This document shows, in pieces, positions 1-7,895 of a DNA stretch of 21,339 nucleotides. Below the pieces are notes generated by a model, which was not told the DNA's origin, did no database searches, and was given only the letters and a program-made list of their open reading frames with translations. The stretch is from an uncultured Eubacteriales bacterium. Lineage in GTDB: Bacteria; Bacillota; Clostridia; Oscillospirales; CAG-272. The stretch lies in NCBI GenBank assembly GCA_934401725.1, contig CAKRSS010000035.1, positions 1 to 21,339 on the forward strand, given 5' to 3'. The position numbers and the translations under genes were made by a program. The first letter of the stretch is position 1. Every line of letters begins with the position of its first letter.

Positions 1-250
1 TCTGACCGAGCCGCGCCGGATGCGAACCTCATGGAGGCGGATTCCGTCCACCCTAAGCCATCCCACGGGAGTGGGGGGATCCCCAAGGGGGGCGAATCCG
101 TAGGTTCGCCCCCGCTTGGGTGCATTCTTTTGGTACTTTTCTGTTGCATAACAGAAAAGTACACTTTTCCACCGTCGGTGGCCTCCACGGCGAGAACCCG
201 CCAAGGTCAAAGAACTTATTTTGCATATGAGCATATGCAATACGCCCACC
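1..250 (-). repeat. hairpin-array dispersed repeat, copy A
   Basis: Read on the minus strand, this stretch has the same ordered modules as 20516-20790. They are a TTGCATATG/CATATGCAA palindrome (221-240), a GTTCTTTG block running into a CTCGCCG block (about 174-215), a perfect 13-bp hairpin (arms 133-145 and 150-162), a CCAAAAG box, a GGCGAA-CC/GG-TTCGCC hairpin (91-110) and a CCCAC-GTGGG hairpin (62-75). A partial copy lies at 2112-2338. No gene is supported in 1-305; the open frames here only read through the repeat. The function is unknown. No transposase is present, so it would be a REP/MITE-like non-autonomous element. Confidence 0.75.
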
Positions 251-353
251 TCCCCCTCCCCGTCCCCCTTTAGTCAAAAATGACATAAAAGTACACCAAA
301 ACAGTATGCTTTGCGTCGCAAATAACGTTTTTGCAAAAAATTCAAAACACCCC

Positions 354-382
354 TTGAAAAATACACGAATTTGGTATACAAT
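354..382 (+). promoter_or_regulatory. sigma-A promoter of nifS-nifU
   Basis: TTGAAA (354-359) and TACAAT (377-382) are separated by exactly 17 bp, in an AT-rich stretch just upstream of nifS. The predicted start of transcription is near 389, giving a leader of about 30 nt. No IscR-like or other operator is evident. Confidence 0.75.
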
Positions 383-419
383 ATTATCGGACAAAAAGCC
401 AGATAAAGAGGTAATTTGT

Positions 420-1592
420 ATGAACGAACAAAAACAACACAGAATATACGCCGATAACGCCGCTACGACTCCGGTTCTCCCCGAGGTCACGGAAGCTATG
501 CTCCCGGTGTTCAACACCTACTGGGGTAACCCGTCCAGCCTGCACCACGAGGGTCAGCTGGCTAAGGAGCTGCTTGACCGCGCACGTGCGGACATCGCCG
601 CAACGCTCGGCTGCAAGCCCGAGGAGCTGTATTTCACCTCCTGTGGCTCCGAGTCTGACAACTGGGCCATCAAGGGTGCCGCTCACATGGCTAAGCCCGG
701 CCGCAAAAAGATTATCACGAGCAAAATCGAGCACCATGCCGTCCTCAACACCTGCGAGACGCTGGCGCGCGAGGGCTACAACATCGTCTGCCTTGATGTG
801 GATAACACCGGACTCGTCGATCTCGACCAGCTCCGCCGCGAGGCTGACGAAACCACCGCGCTCGTCGCGGTCATGTTCGCAAATAACGAGATAGGCACCA
901 TCGAACCCATCAAGGAGATCGCCGAGATCGCGCACAGCGTCGGCGCGCTCTGCTTTACGGACGCGGTTCAGGCCTACGGCGCAGTTCCCTTCACCGTCTG
1001 TGAGCTGGGCGTGGACATGCTGTCGCTGTCCGGCCACAAGCTGGGCGCACCTAAGGGCATCGGCGCGCTGTACGTGCGTCGCGGCGTCCGTATCGCCAAC
1101 CTCATCGACGGCGGCGGACAGGAGCGCGGCAAGCGCGGCGGAACCGAAAACCTGCCTTATATCGTCGGTCTTGCCAAGGCCGCGACTATCGCGCACGACA
1201 GGCTCGCAGACATGGATCGCATCCGCGCAATGCGCGACCGTCTCATGGCGGGTCTCTGCGAGATTCCCTATTCGCACCTCAACGGCCACCCCACAACCCG
1301 CCTGCCCGGCAACGTCAACGTTTCGTTTGAGTACGTTGAGGGCGAGAGCCTGCTGCTGTGGCTCGACATAAAAGGCATCGCTGCGTCGACAGGCTCGGCC
1401 TGTTCGTCCAAGTCGCTCGAGGCGTCGCACGTGCTGCTCGCAACCGGACTTCCGGTCGAGATGGCGCACGGCTCGCTCCGCTTCTCGCTGTCGCACAGCA
1501 ACACCGAGGAGGACGTCGACCGCATACTCGCGACGGTTCGCGAGGTCGTGGCACAGCTGCGCGCCATGAGCCCCATATATCCCGGTAAATAA
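420..1592 (+). CDS. cysteine desulfurase, NifS/IscS class
   Basis: This PLP enzyme removes sulfur from L-cysteine, giving alanine and an enzyme-bound persulfide that feeds Fe-S cluster assembly in the cytoplasm. The 390-residue protein has the usual length. Visible motifs are the N-terminal YADNAATTP, EHHA with cofactor-stacking H105, SGHK with the PLP lysine K207, and a long flexible loop carrying STGSACSS with the persulfide cysteine C328, typical of the NifS/IscS class. The start at 420 is preferred over an in-frame ATG at 306: AAGAGG (406-411) sits 8 nt upstream, and the promoter lies between the two ATGs. nifU follows after 22 bp with its own AGGAG, so the two form a desulfurase-scaffold operon. 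No iscR, hscA or fdx is seen nearby. The exact paralogue (general Fe-S assembly versus tRNA thiolation) cannot be settled from sequence; the nifU neighbour favours Fe-S assembly. Confidence 0.95.
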   Translation: MNEQKQHRIYADNAATTPVLPEVTEAMLPVFNTYWGNPSSLHHEGQLAKELLDRARADIAATLGCKPEELYFTSCGSESDNWAIKGAAHMAKPGRKKIITSKIEHHAVLNTCETLAREGYNIVCLDVDNTGLVDLDQLRREADETTALVAVMFANNEIGTIEPIKEIAEIAHSVGALCFTDAVQAYGAVPFTVCELGVDMLSLSGHKLGAPKGIGALYVRRGVRIANLIDGGGQERGKRGGTENLPYIVGLAKAATIAHDRLADMDRIRAMRDRLMAGLCEIPYSHLNGHPTTRLPGNVNVSFEYVEGESLLLWLDIKGIAASTGSACSSKSLEASHVLLATGLPVEMAHGSLRFSLSHSNTEEDVDRILATVREVVAQLRAMSPIYPGK

Positions 1593-1614
1593 AATCAAAA
1601 AGGAGCTATATACA

Positions 1615-2052
1615 ATGCTTTACAGTGAAAAGGTAATGGATCACTTCACTCACCCGCGCAACGTGGGCGAGATTGAGAACGCCGACGGCGTAGGCACTGT
1701 CGGCAACGCCAAATGCGGCGATATAATGCAGATGTTCATCAAGGTTGACAACGGCATCATCACCGACGTCAAGTTCAAGACGTTCGGCTGCGGCGCAGCG
1801 ATTGCGACGTCCTCGATGGCGACCGAGCTCATCAAGGGCAAGAGCATCGACGACGCACTCAAGCTGACCAACGCGGCAGTTGTCGAGGCGTTGGAGGGAT
1901 TGCCCCCTGTCAAGATTCACTGTTCCGTTCTGGCAGAGGAGGCCATCAAGGCAGCCATTGCCGACTACTATAAGAAGAACGGCATCGACAAAGATGTTCC
2001 CGAAGCCGCTCCACACTGTTGCTGCGGCACCGAGTGCGACCACAAGCACTGA
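1615..2052 (+). CDS. Fe-S cluster assembly scaffold, NifU/IscU type
   Basis: This is the scaffold on which sulfur from the desulfurase and iron form a [2Fe-2S] cluster before transfer to client proteins. It has 145 residues and covers the IscU-type domain. The three ligand cysteines are C34 (in NAKCGD, with D36), C59 (in FGCGAA) and C103 (in HCSVLAEEA). The C-terminal Nfu and central [2Fe-2S] domains of nitrogenase-type NifU are absent. After the domain comes a short tail with HCCC (residues 134-137) and C141, H143 and H145, which looks like an additional metal-binding patch. The start has AGGAG at 1601-1605. It is co-transcribed with nifS and followed by a strong terminator. Confidence 0.95.
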   Translation: MLYSEKVMDHFTHPRNVGEIENADGVGTVGNAKCGDIMQMFIKVDNGIITDVKFKTFGCGAAIATSSMATELIKGKSIDDALKLTNAAVVEALEGLPPVKIHCSVLAEEAIKAAIADYYKKNGIDKDVPEAAPHCCCGTECDHKH

Positions 2053-2068
2053 GTTTTAGGAATAAAAA

Positions 2069-2107
2069 CCGCTTCTCACGGATTCGCCTGTGAGAGGCGG
2101 TTTTTTG
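2069..2107 (+). terminator. intrinsic terminator after nifU
   Basis: An 11-bp stem (one G-T pair) with arms at 2069-2080 and 2090-2100 is followed at once by six T residues. It lies 17 nt after the nifU stop codon and ends the nifS-nifU transcript. Confidence 0.9.
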
Positions 2108-2111
2108 TACT

Positions 2112-2338
2112 ATTGCATATGTACGTGTGCTGTTAAAAAAGTTCTTTGGCCTTGGCGAGCTCTCGCCGTGGAGGCCACCGACGGCAGAAAAGTACAGTTC
2201 TTAACGTCCCGCAGACGTTATGGCGAGTGCCCGCCAAGGCTAAAGAACTATTTATAAGAAAAGCGGCCTCCGCCGAGCCTATCGGCGGAAACCGCAAAAT
2301 CAATTCAATTTAACTGCGCATACGGGCATATGCAACAC
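2112..2338. repeat. fold-back dispersed repeat, copy C
   Basis: Both ends carry GCATATG motifs (about 2113 and 2325-2336). Inside are long inverted arms of 27 bp, 2141-2167 and 2222-2248, related as imperfect reverse complements and matching the GTTCTTTG-CTCGCC module of copies A and B. A GGCAGAAAAGTAC fragment at about 2184 corresponds to half of the CTTTTCTG hairpin of the other copies. It looks like two partial copies fused head to head. It fills most of the nifU to ROK-kinase gap (2053-2353), which contains no gene. Confidence 0.65.
2253..2295 (-). terminator. terminator of the lgt-CPBP-kinase operon
   Basis: Arms 2263-2276 and 2282-2295 form a 14-bp stem with a two-base internal mismatch. 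On the minus strand it is followed by TTTTCTTAT. It lies about 60 nt beyond the stop codon of the kinase and is embedded in the fold-back repeat. Convergent with the nifU terminator. Confidence 0.75.
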
Positions 2339-2353
2339 GCCACCTCGCCCCGC

Positions 2354-3319
2354 TTATTGGTCAAACCCCAAAAACGCCGCGCCGATGATTCCGGCATCGT
2401 TGCCAAGCTTGGCTATGCGAATGTCCGCCAGCTCGACGATACCCGAGCCGTACTGCTCAGCGTGCACAAGCGGCGACACGGCGTCGATCAGCGACTGTCC
2501 CTCGCCTGAAATGCCGCCGCCGAGCGAAATTACCTGCGGCTGAAAAATGTTGACTATGTTAGTAAGCCCGCAGGCGAGGTAATTTATGTACTCGTCGTAC
2601 ACCTCGCGAGCCGCGGCGTCGCCCTGACGCATGGCGTCGCAGGCCGTGCGCCCCGTGACGCGTCCGCGCTCGGCGACCATGGCTGTCATGAGCGTTTCGC
2701 GACCGGAAGCGGCGCATTCGGCGATTTTCTCCTCGGTCATGCGGATCATGGCCGTGGCCGAGCTGTACGCCTCCCAGCATCCGCGACGTCCGCAGGAGCA
2801 CTTGCGTCCGCCGTGCTGAATGACAATGTGACCCAGCTCCGCACCGGCAAAGTTGGAGCCCGAATAGACCTTGCGGTCGATGATAATCCCGCCGCCGACA
2901 CCGGTTCCGAGCGTTATCATGACCGAATTTTTCGTCCCGCGGGCGGCACCGGCGACGGCTTCACCCCACGCGGCGGCGTTGGCGTCGTTCTCGACCGACA
3001 CGCGCTTGGCCGGGAAGCGCTCGCACAGCAGCGCCGCAATCGGGAAGTGGCGGAACGGCAGGTTGTTCGCGTACTCGACCACGCCGCTGTCGTGGTTCGC
3101 AACGCCCGGCGACGCGATGCCGACTGCCTCAATGTCGGCGGCGGACACGCCCGCGGCGTCGCACACGCGGCGACAGAGCAACGCTATGTCGTCGACGATC
3201 TGCTCGGGCGGACGCGTCGCCTGCGTCGGCAGGCTGTCCTTGACGAGAATCTCGAAATCCTCATTTACAAGCCCCGCGGCGATGTTGGTGCCGCCGAGGT
3301 CAATACCAATTCTGTACAT
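2354..3319 (-). CDS. glcK: ROK-family sugar kinase, probable glucokinase
   Basis: ROK kinases phosphorylate sugars with ATP; the likely reaction is glucose to glucose-6-phosphate at the entry to glycolysis. The 321-residue length is typical. Visible are the phosphate-binding DLGGT (7-11), the catalytic ENDAN (110-114, D112 as the expected base), LGTGVGGG (137-144), sugar-contact E161 and H164 (AELGH), and the ROK zinc site H164, C174, C176, C181 in CSCGRRGC, followed by E183. There is no N-terminal helix-turn-helix, so it is a kinase rather than an NagC/XylR-type repressor. The start has AAGGAG about 8 nt upstream. The upstream CPBP gene stops 1 nt before this start, indicating co-transcription. 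Glucose specificity is inferred; other hexoses, for example N-acetylmannosamine or fructose, cannot be excluded. Confidence 0.88.
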   Translation of the reverse strand: MYRIGIDLGGTNIAAGLVNEDFEILVKDSLPTQATRPPEQIVDDIALLCRRVCDAAGVSAADIEAVGIASPGVANHDSGVVEYANNLPFRHFPIAALLCERFPAKRVSVENDANAAAWGEAVAGAARGTKNSVMITLGTGVGGGIIIDRKVYSGSNFAGAELGHIVIQHGGRKCSCGRRGCWEAYSSATAMIRMTEEKIAECAASGRETLMTAMVAERGRVTGRTACDAMRQGDAAAREVYDEYINYLACGLTNIVNIFQPQVISLGGGISGEGQSLIDAVSPLVHAEQYGSGIVELADIRIAKLGNDAGIIGAAFLGFDQ

Positions 3320-3320
3320 G

Positions 3321-4121
3321 TTAATTCTCCTTTTTAACGAAAACAGGTTCGACGTCCTCCGGGCGCAGCCGGGCGAGGCTCACAATTACGTAAGCCGTCA
3401 CCGCGAGCGCAAGAAGAACGGTAAAAATTATCGTGGGCGTGTCCCACCAGCTCCCCTCCCCGAGGGTCGGGAGCAAAAAGCCACAGAAATCGTATATGCC
3501 GTGGAGCAGTGCGGCGAGCCAGACGTTGCGCGTCCGCAGCACGACGGCGGCGCACATACCGCCGATCAGGAACGAGTAGCCGACCTGCTGTATCGTCGCG
3601 CCGAAGCCCGCGCCTGCGAGCAGGTTGAGCAGGTGTATTCCGCCGAACACCGACGACGACGCCACGACGACCCAGAAAATCTGCCTCGTCGAGCTCCGGC
3701 GGCGCTCAAGCATTATCAGCATGACCGCGCCGCGGAACGCCGTCTCCTCAAAAGTGCCGATGAGCAGGCACTGGAGCGCGAAAAGCAGCACGTAGGACAC
3801 CGGCCGCGTGACGCACGCCGCGCCCGTAATGAGCGCGAGGATGGGCAGGTTATTGACGACGACCGCGAGCGGCGGCAGGCAGAAAACGAGGCTGCGCCCG
3901 AGGCGTCGGAAGCTGTGGATATGGTAGCCGAGGTAAGCCAGCAGGACGGTGAACATAACCGTCCCGAGCCCTCGGGTGATTATCATTTTTATGATGCCGG
4001 ACAGCACCTCATCGGCGCTGAAGCTCAGGGGATAGTACTCGAAAAACACCATCGCCAGCGCACAGACCCCCGCTGTGCCCAGCGCGAACCGGCGGTCAGG
4101 CTTTTTCACTGTCATTGTCAC
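3321..4121 (-). CDS. CPBP-family intramembrane glutamic protease
   Basis: This is a 266-residue multi-pass membrane protein of the CPBP (Abi/CAAX-processing-like) family, whose members cleave peptides within or at the membrane. The three family motifs are intact: EETAFR (E125, E126, R130), FGGIH (F159, H163) and HGIYD (H207, D211). Hydrophobic segments lie near residues 12-28, 50-66, 79-101, 108-123, 149-166, 182-196 and 229-248. The start at 4121 overlaps the 3' end of lgt by 26 nt, and the stop is 1 nt before the kinase start, so it is the middle gene of a three-gene operon. Substrates are unknown. Possibilities include prenyl-protein-type processing, bacteriocin self-immunity or C-terminal sorting-signal cleavage. 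The last is attractive because two Cys-tailed surface proteins are encoded about 2 kb away. Confidence 0.9.
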   Translation of the reverse strand: MTMTVKKPDRRFALGTAGVCALAMVFFEYYPLSFSADEVLSGIIKMIITRGLGTVMFTVLLAYLGYHIHSFRRLGRSLVFCLPPLAVVVNNLPILALITGAACVTRPVSYVLLFALQCLLIGTFEETAFRGAVMLIMLERRRSSTRQIFWVVVASSSVFGGIHLLNLLAGAGFGATIQQVGYSFLIGGMCAAVVLRTRNVWLAALLHGIYDFCGFLLPTLGEGSWWDTPTIIFTVLLALAVTAYVIVSLARLRPEDVEPVFVKKEN

Positions 4122-4908
4122 TGTTGCTCTCCGCGTCGCGGACCGGCTTTCTTGCGCCGCCGAAGCGCCGTTCGACGAAAAACAGCGCCACGCCGCACGC
4201 GACGAGGCAGATTGCCGTAAACTGCGACGGTGTCAGCCACGAAACGAGGCTGTTCCCGCGCTCGTCGCCGCGGATATACTCCAGCGCGAAGCGCCAAACG
4301 CCATACGCAGCAAGGTAAATCGGCAGGACGTACCGCCCGCGCTTCAGCGTCCGGCGGACGAGCAGCGCGAACATGACTGCAAGGAAAACCGCCTCATAAA
4401 GCTGGGTCGGGAGCACGGTATCGCAGACGCCGGGCATGAACCAACCGAGCGGCGGCTCGGCGTGTATACCGTAGCAGCACCCGGCGCACAGGCAGCCGAG
4501 TCTGCCGAGGCAGTGCGCGATTGCGACGCAGCACGCGCCGATGCTTGTGACTGTGAACAGCTCGCGCAGGTTCTCGCCGTCGCGAAAAACCATTCTTCCG
4601 ACGCCGAAGTACACTGCAAAAAACGTTACCGCGCCGCCAATGAAGCCACCGTAGAACGTCATTCCGGTGTTCCCCGTCAGCTCGAACACTCCGGTTTTCT
4701 GATAATTATATATCGCCTGGAACAGCACCGCCGAAAACACGCCGACGAGTATCGACACAACGCCGTCTGCCAGTACAAAATTCAGCATCTTTGCCGACAT
4801 TCCTATCTTGTCCGACATAATCCGGAACGTCACCAGCGCGGAAACCACCCCCGCGGCGAACAGAATATCGTACATCGTTATGCCAAAAAACAATTCTTGC
4901 GGAAGCAT
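4096..4908 (-). CDS. lgt: prolipoprotein diacylglyceryl transferase
   Basis: Lgt moves diacylglycerol from phosphatidylglycerol onto the lipobox cysteine of prolipoproteins in the cytoplasmic membrane. The 270-residue protein has about seven hydrophobic segments. Family motifs are MTFYGGFIGG (83-92), HCLGRLGC followed by AGCCYG (132-147, containing the family arginine R136), PTQLYEA (167-173) and RFALEYIRGDERG (206-218). The start is fixed by AGGAGGAAG at 4913-4921; the open frame upstream runs only through repeat DNA. It is the first gene of the lgt-CPBP-kinase operon. No convincing promoter is visible because the upstream DNA is a repeat; a CATAAT at 4930-4935 has no good -35. The short polar C-terminal tail (after about residue 249) is probably cytoplasmic. 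Confidence 0.93.
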   Translation of the reverse strand: MLPQELFFGITMYDILFAAGVVSALVTFRIMSDKIGMSAKMLNFVLADGVVSILVGVFSAVLFQAIYNYQKTGVFELTGNTGMTFYGGFIGGAVTFFAVYFGVGRMVFRDGENLRELFTVTSIGACCVAIAHCLGRLGCLCAGCCYGIHAEPPLGWFMPGVCDTVLPTQLYEAVFLAVMFALLVRRTLKRGRYVLPIYLAAYGVWRFALEYIRGDERGNSLVSWLTPSQFTAICLVACGVALFFVERRFGGARKPVRDAESNSDNDSEKA

Positions 4909-4943
4909 CTGACTTCCTCCTAAATATAGATTATGGGGCACGT

Positions 4944-5147
4944 CTCGGGGCGCTGCCCCGAACCCCGCCAAGGGAGCTTTTTGAAAAAAGCCCCCTTGGA
5001 ACCCGCAAAAACTTTCACAAAAAGGGGCGGGTGGATGGGATAGAGCGAGCGAAAACCGATTGCTCTCGGGGCTTTGCCCCGAACCCCGCTCGGGCGGCTT
5101 TTGAAAAAGCCCCCGAGACCCAGCAAAACTTTCACAAAAGGGCGGGT
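4944..5147 (+). repeat. two tandem REP-like units
   Basis: Two diverged units, 4944-5032 and 5065-5147, about 121 bp apart. Each contains CTCGGGG-CCCCGAACCCCG, then a hairpin built on CTTTTTGAAAAAAG or CTTTTGAAAAAG, then CAAAAACTTTCACAAAA or a close variant and GGGCGGGT. This is the first part of the gene-free block 4909-6128. Confidence 0.75.
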
Positions 5148-5157
5148 TAAGGTCTGT

Positions 5158-5252
5158 GGGACGCCGGAACGTACGGCTTTGAGCGTTTAAGTGCGTGCGT
5201 TGCGGCGTCACATGGTAGTTCAGCACCGCCCTGCTTCGCGTCCGGTGCGCTG
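5158..5252 (-). repeat. inverted diverged copy of the 247-bp repeat head
   Basis: Read on the minus strand this matches the first part of the direct repeats at 5537 and 5813: the CAGCGCACCGGACGCGAAGC start, GCCGCAACGCA, CTTAAACGC and CCGTACG blocks. It shows more differences than the two direct copies have from each other, so it is an older copy. Confidence 0.75.
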
Positions 5253-5312
5253 TTGCGAAAGAGATACCCCACCTGCGGTGGGCTGCAATGATTGAACCGA
5301 TGTTTGGACACG

Positions 5313-5429
5313 CCGTAGGAACCGGCGTCCTCGACGGTCCGTTTTGAATCGGCAAGATAAATCTATCGGTGTCGGGCAAAGCAAGCATTCCCCACTGTTT
5401 CGGACCGTCGGGGACGCCGGTCCCTACGG
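5313..5429. repeat. 28-bp inverted repeat pair
   Basis: Arms 5313-5340 and 5402-5429 are reverse complements with two mismatches and a 61-bp spacer. Each contains GACGCCGG/CCGGCGTC and CCTACGG/CCGTAGG. A further perfect palindrome, GGGCGACCA-G-TGGTCGCCC, is at 5489-5507, followed by CCTACGG. No gene is supported in this interval. Confidence 0.75.
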
Positions 5430-5536
5430 TATGCGTTGAACGAACGTTTTGCGCCTGTTTCAAACGAATGTCGAACTCGAAAGTTGGCGGGCGACCAGTG
5501 GTCGCCCCTACGGCCGCCGCGGGCGCACTAACTTTT

Positions 5537-5783
5537 CGCGGCAGCGCACCGGACGCGAAGCAGGGCGGTGCTGGTCTATCGTGGGATGCCGCAACGCATG
5601 CGCTTAAACGCCCAAAACCGTACATCCCGGCGTCTCGCGAACTCTAACACGTCCTTTTTTCAAAGTTTCGCCCGCCTTTTCAAAGGCGGCACGGGTCCAG
5701 CGCCGCGTAGCGCTGGTCGCGCTCCGCAGAGCGCGAAACGCTCCTTCGTTGGCCGCCGCCCGCAGACGGCGGAATCCCCTCAC
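5537..5783 (+). repeat. 247-bp direct repeat, copy 1
   Basis: Almost identical to 5813-6059; I count six single-base differences over 247 bp. It contains several small palindromes: CCGCCTTTTCAAAGGCGG, AGCGCCGCGTAGCGCT and GCGCTCCGCAGAGCGC. The open frames reading through it carry the same repeat in protein form and look spurious. Confidence 0.85.
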
Positions 5784-5812
5784 GCTGGCCGCCGCAGGCA
5801 GTGTATCTTGTC

Positions 5813-6059
5813 CGCGGCAGCGCACCGGACGCGAAGCAGGGCGGTGCCGGTCTATCGTGGGATGCCGCAACGCATGCGCTTAAACGCCCAAAGCCGTACA
5901 TCCCGGCGTCTCGCGAACTCTAGCCCGTCCTTTTTTCAAAGTTTCGCCCGCCTTTTCAAAGGCGGCGCGGGTCCAGCGCCGCGTAGCGCTGGTCGCGCTC
6001 CGCAGAGCGCGAAACGCTCCTTCGTTGGCCGCCGCCCGCAGACGGCGGAATCCCTTCAC
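5813..6059 (+). repeat. 247-bp direct repeat, copy 2
   Basis: Second copy, offset by 276 bp from copy 1, with a 29-bp unrelated spacer (5784-5812). The high identity points to recent duplication or gene conversion. Confidence 0.85.
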
Positions 6060-6070
6060 TCCCCACACAC

Positions 6071-6109
6071 CAACAATTGCCAACGGCATGAAACCGTTGG
6101 CAATTGTTG
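6071..6109. terminator. perfect 16-bp inverted repeat, possible terminator
   Basis: Arms 6071-6086 and 6094-6109 are perfect reverse complements around a 7-nt loop. It lies 20 nt beyond the stop of the minus-strand surface-protein gene. On the minus strand no U-tract follows, so it is not a canonical intrinsic terminator; it may protect the mRNA 3' end or work with a factor. Confidence 0.5.
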
Positions 6110-6128
6110 ATAAGATTAAATTAATTAA

Positions 6129-7808
6129 TCAGTTTTCCTTCTTTTTCAGCACGACAACCGCTGCGGGGATGACGAGCGCGAGCATGCTCAGCGCAACGAC
6201 GGAACCGCATCCGCTCTTGCCGGTGTTCCCGGCAGTGGTGGACTCGGAAGGCTTCGGAGTCGTGGTCTCCTGAGAAGGCTTAGGAGTGGTGGTACCCTCG
6301 TCAGGCTTCGGAGTGGTCGTGGTATCGTCCTTCTTGCTTGTTTCCGAAGGGGTGGTCACTTCCTCGGTGGTGGTGTCGTCGGGATCGGAAATATCCTGCT
6401 CGGCGTGCTTTGCAAGGGTCTTTTCGCTGATAACAGGGTACTCATCAGTGCCGACCTTCTGCGAGAAAATCTCATCACCTGCGGCGGCATTCAGCTTGGA
6501 CATAATAGTACCGTTTTTGATCTCGTCAGCGGTGCAGCGCTCAACCTTAGCCTCGGAGATGGCGGTAGCCAGCTCGATACGTCTGGCGGCATTGCTCTCG
6601 GAAGTAGCGTAGGAATACCACTCGGTAGTATTGTTGTCGCATATGAAGTTGTTCTCAAACGGCATATTGGGAGTGTCTGCGCTGGAGCAGCCCATCATCA
6701 CCTTGAAGGGAGTGTTGAAGCCCTCACCCGTGAGAGCCTTGAGCTCACCCATACCGACGCAACGGGCGATAGTATTCCAAACAGAGTTGGAGTAACCGAC
6801 GAACAACGAGATGAACGAGAATCTGTCCTTGCCCTCGGGAGTAAGAGCAACACGGCCGCCGCAAACATCGCCTACGAAGATACTGTCCGTGACCTCGATG
6901 TAGTAGGTCAGGTTCTTCCCAGAGGCATAAGCATAGCCAAGGAATCCGCCGCCGCGATAGCCCGCAGAGATAGTACCGGTAACAACGCAGTACTTGACAG
7001 TGTAGGGCTCATAGATGTTGTTGTTACCGACGCCGATATAGCCCGCAATACCGCCGGCATCAAGACCGCCGGTGACGTTGGCCTTGCTTATGGAGTCGTG
7101 GACGTCAAAGTGGGTGAACAGCGCACTACCTGCGGCGCGACCGACAAAGCCGCCCGCCTGGCCGTTGTCACCGGAAGCGGTGATTTCGCCGTAGTTCTCG
7201 CAGAATTTAGCGTTGAATCCGTCGGCAAGACCGACAAAGCCGCCCGCGTGAGTCTCATAGTGATCGCCCGAGGTCGCAGCCTTTTCGGGATTGGGAATGG
7301 CAGTTTCAACAGTAATCTTACCGTAGTTCTTGCAGTTGCGCAGGAAGCAGAGGCTGTCGGTATCGTACACAGCCTTGGCAACCAGACCTCCGGCGTTCAG
7401 ACCGGTGGTAACAGCCTCGTCGGCGCCGGTGACTGTGACGTCAACCTTGTTGGTTACGTTGTAGGCCTTGAAAGCCTTTGTGAATACGGCGAGAGGAGCA
7501 AGATCCTCGTTGCCGCGGAGCTCGGCGCCGTCAATCGTCAGATTGGAGACGGTACCGTTGAACTCAGCAAACATAGGAGCGGTGATTGTGACGGTGTGAC
7601 CGTTGCCGTCGAGCGTACCGGTGAATGCTTCCACATATGTGGAGGTGAGCTTAATGTCGGCATCAAGGTAGTATGTACCATCAGCCTTCATAGCCGCGAA
7701 TTCCTCGGCGGTCTTGATGGCGGTTCCTTCGGGAGCGGCAAATGCGCTCAGGCAGGCAACGGACAGCACCATGACAACGCAGAGAATGAGCGAGACAATC
7801 TTTTTCAT
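6129..7808 (-). CDS. secreted GLUG-like beta-helix protein with C-terminal Cys-type anchor
   Basis: This 559-residue protein is exported and probably surface-attached. Residues 1-24 are a signal peptide (MKK, hydrophobic core, AFA-A cleavage site). A beta-strand region follows with FTGTLDGNGHTVTI (62-75). Then come about five repeats of roughly 30-50 residues built around GG-hydrophobic-x-G (AGGLVA, AGGFVGLA, AGGFVGRA, AGGIAGY, GGGFLGY) and asparagine/glycine-rich turns, as in GLUG-motif beta-helix proteins. Residues about 474-529 are a Thr/Pro stalk with repeated TTTPKP. The tail is GKSGCGS (Cys534), a hydrophobic span and KKKEN. The start at 7808 is chosen over an upstream ATG because AGAGGT precedes it and MKK begins the signal peptide. 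It has its own perfect promoter. No enzyme motif is seen; adhesion or structural roles are guesses. Confidence 0.85.
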   Translation of the reverse strand: MKKIVSLILCVVMVLSVACLSAFAAPEGTAIKTAEEFAAMKADGTYYLDADIKLTSTYVEAFTGTLDGNGHTVTITAPMFAEFNGTVSNLTIDGAELRGNEDLAPLAVFTKAFKAYNVTNKVDVTVTGADEAVTTGLNAGGLVAKAVYDTDSLCFLRNCKNYGKITVETAIPNPEKAATSGDHYETHAGGFVGLADGFNAKFCENYGEITASGDNGQAGGFVGRAAGSALFTHFDVHDSISKANVTGGLDAGGIAGYIGVGNNNIYEPYTVKYCVVTGTISAGYRGGGFLGYAYASGKNLTYYIEVTDSIFVGDVCGGRVALTPEGKDRFSFISLFVGYSNSVWNTIARCVGMGELKALTGEGFNTPFKVMMGCSSADTPNMPFENNFICDNNTTEWYSYATSESNAARRIELATAISEAKVERCTADEIKNGTIMSKLNAAAGDEIFSQKVGTDEYPVISEKTLAKHAEQDISDPDDTTTEEVTTPSETSKKDDTTTTPKPDEGTTTPKPSQETTTPKPSESTTAGNTGKSGCGSVVALSMLALVIPAAVVVLKKKEN

Positions 7809-7866
7809 AGTTCTACCTCTTTCATTGAATAGCCCAACATGTCGCTGGGCATTTGGGTTCAATGAC

Positions 7867-7895
7867 ATTATACCAAACGCCAGTTTGTTTGTCAA
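7867..7895 (-). promoter_or_regulatory. perfect sigma-A promoter of the beta-helix protein gene
   Basis: On the minus strand TTGACA (7890-7895) and TATAAT (7867-7872) are both exact consensus, with a 17-bp spacer. The leader of about 50 nt contains a GCCCA/TGGGC hairpin (about 7832-7850) ahead of the ribosome binding site. High expression is expected. Confidence 0.9.

Noticed and set aside
384..1598. 404-codon minus-strand open frame
   Set aside because: Antisense shadow of nifS with no ribosome binding site and no recognisable family character. The same holds for the antisense frame over the ATPase at 18504-19595.
2871..4220. 449-codon plus-strand open frame
   Set aside because: Antisense to the ROK kinase and CPBP genes; biased composition typical of a shadow.
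5568..6110. 180-codon plus-strand frame with internal repeats
   Set aside because: Its protein repeats are simply the 247-bp DNA repeats read in frame.
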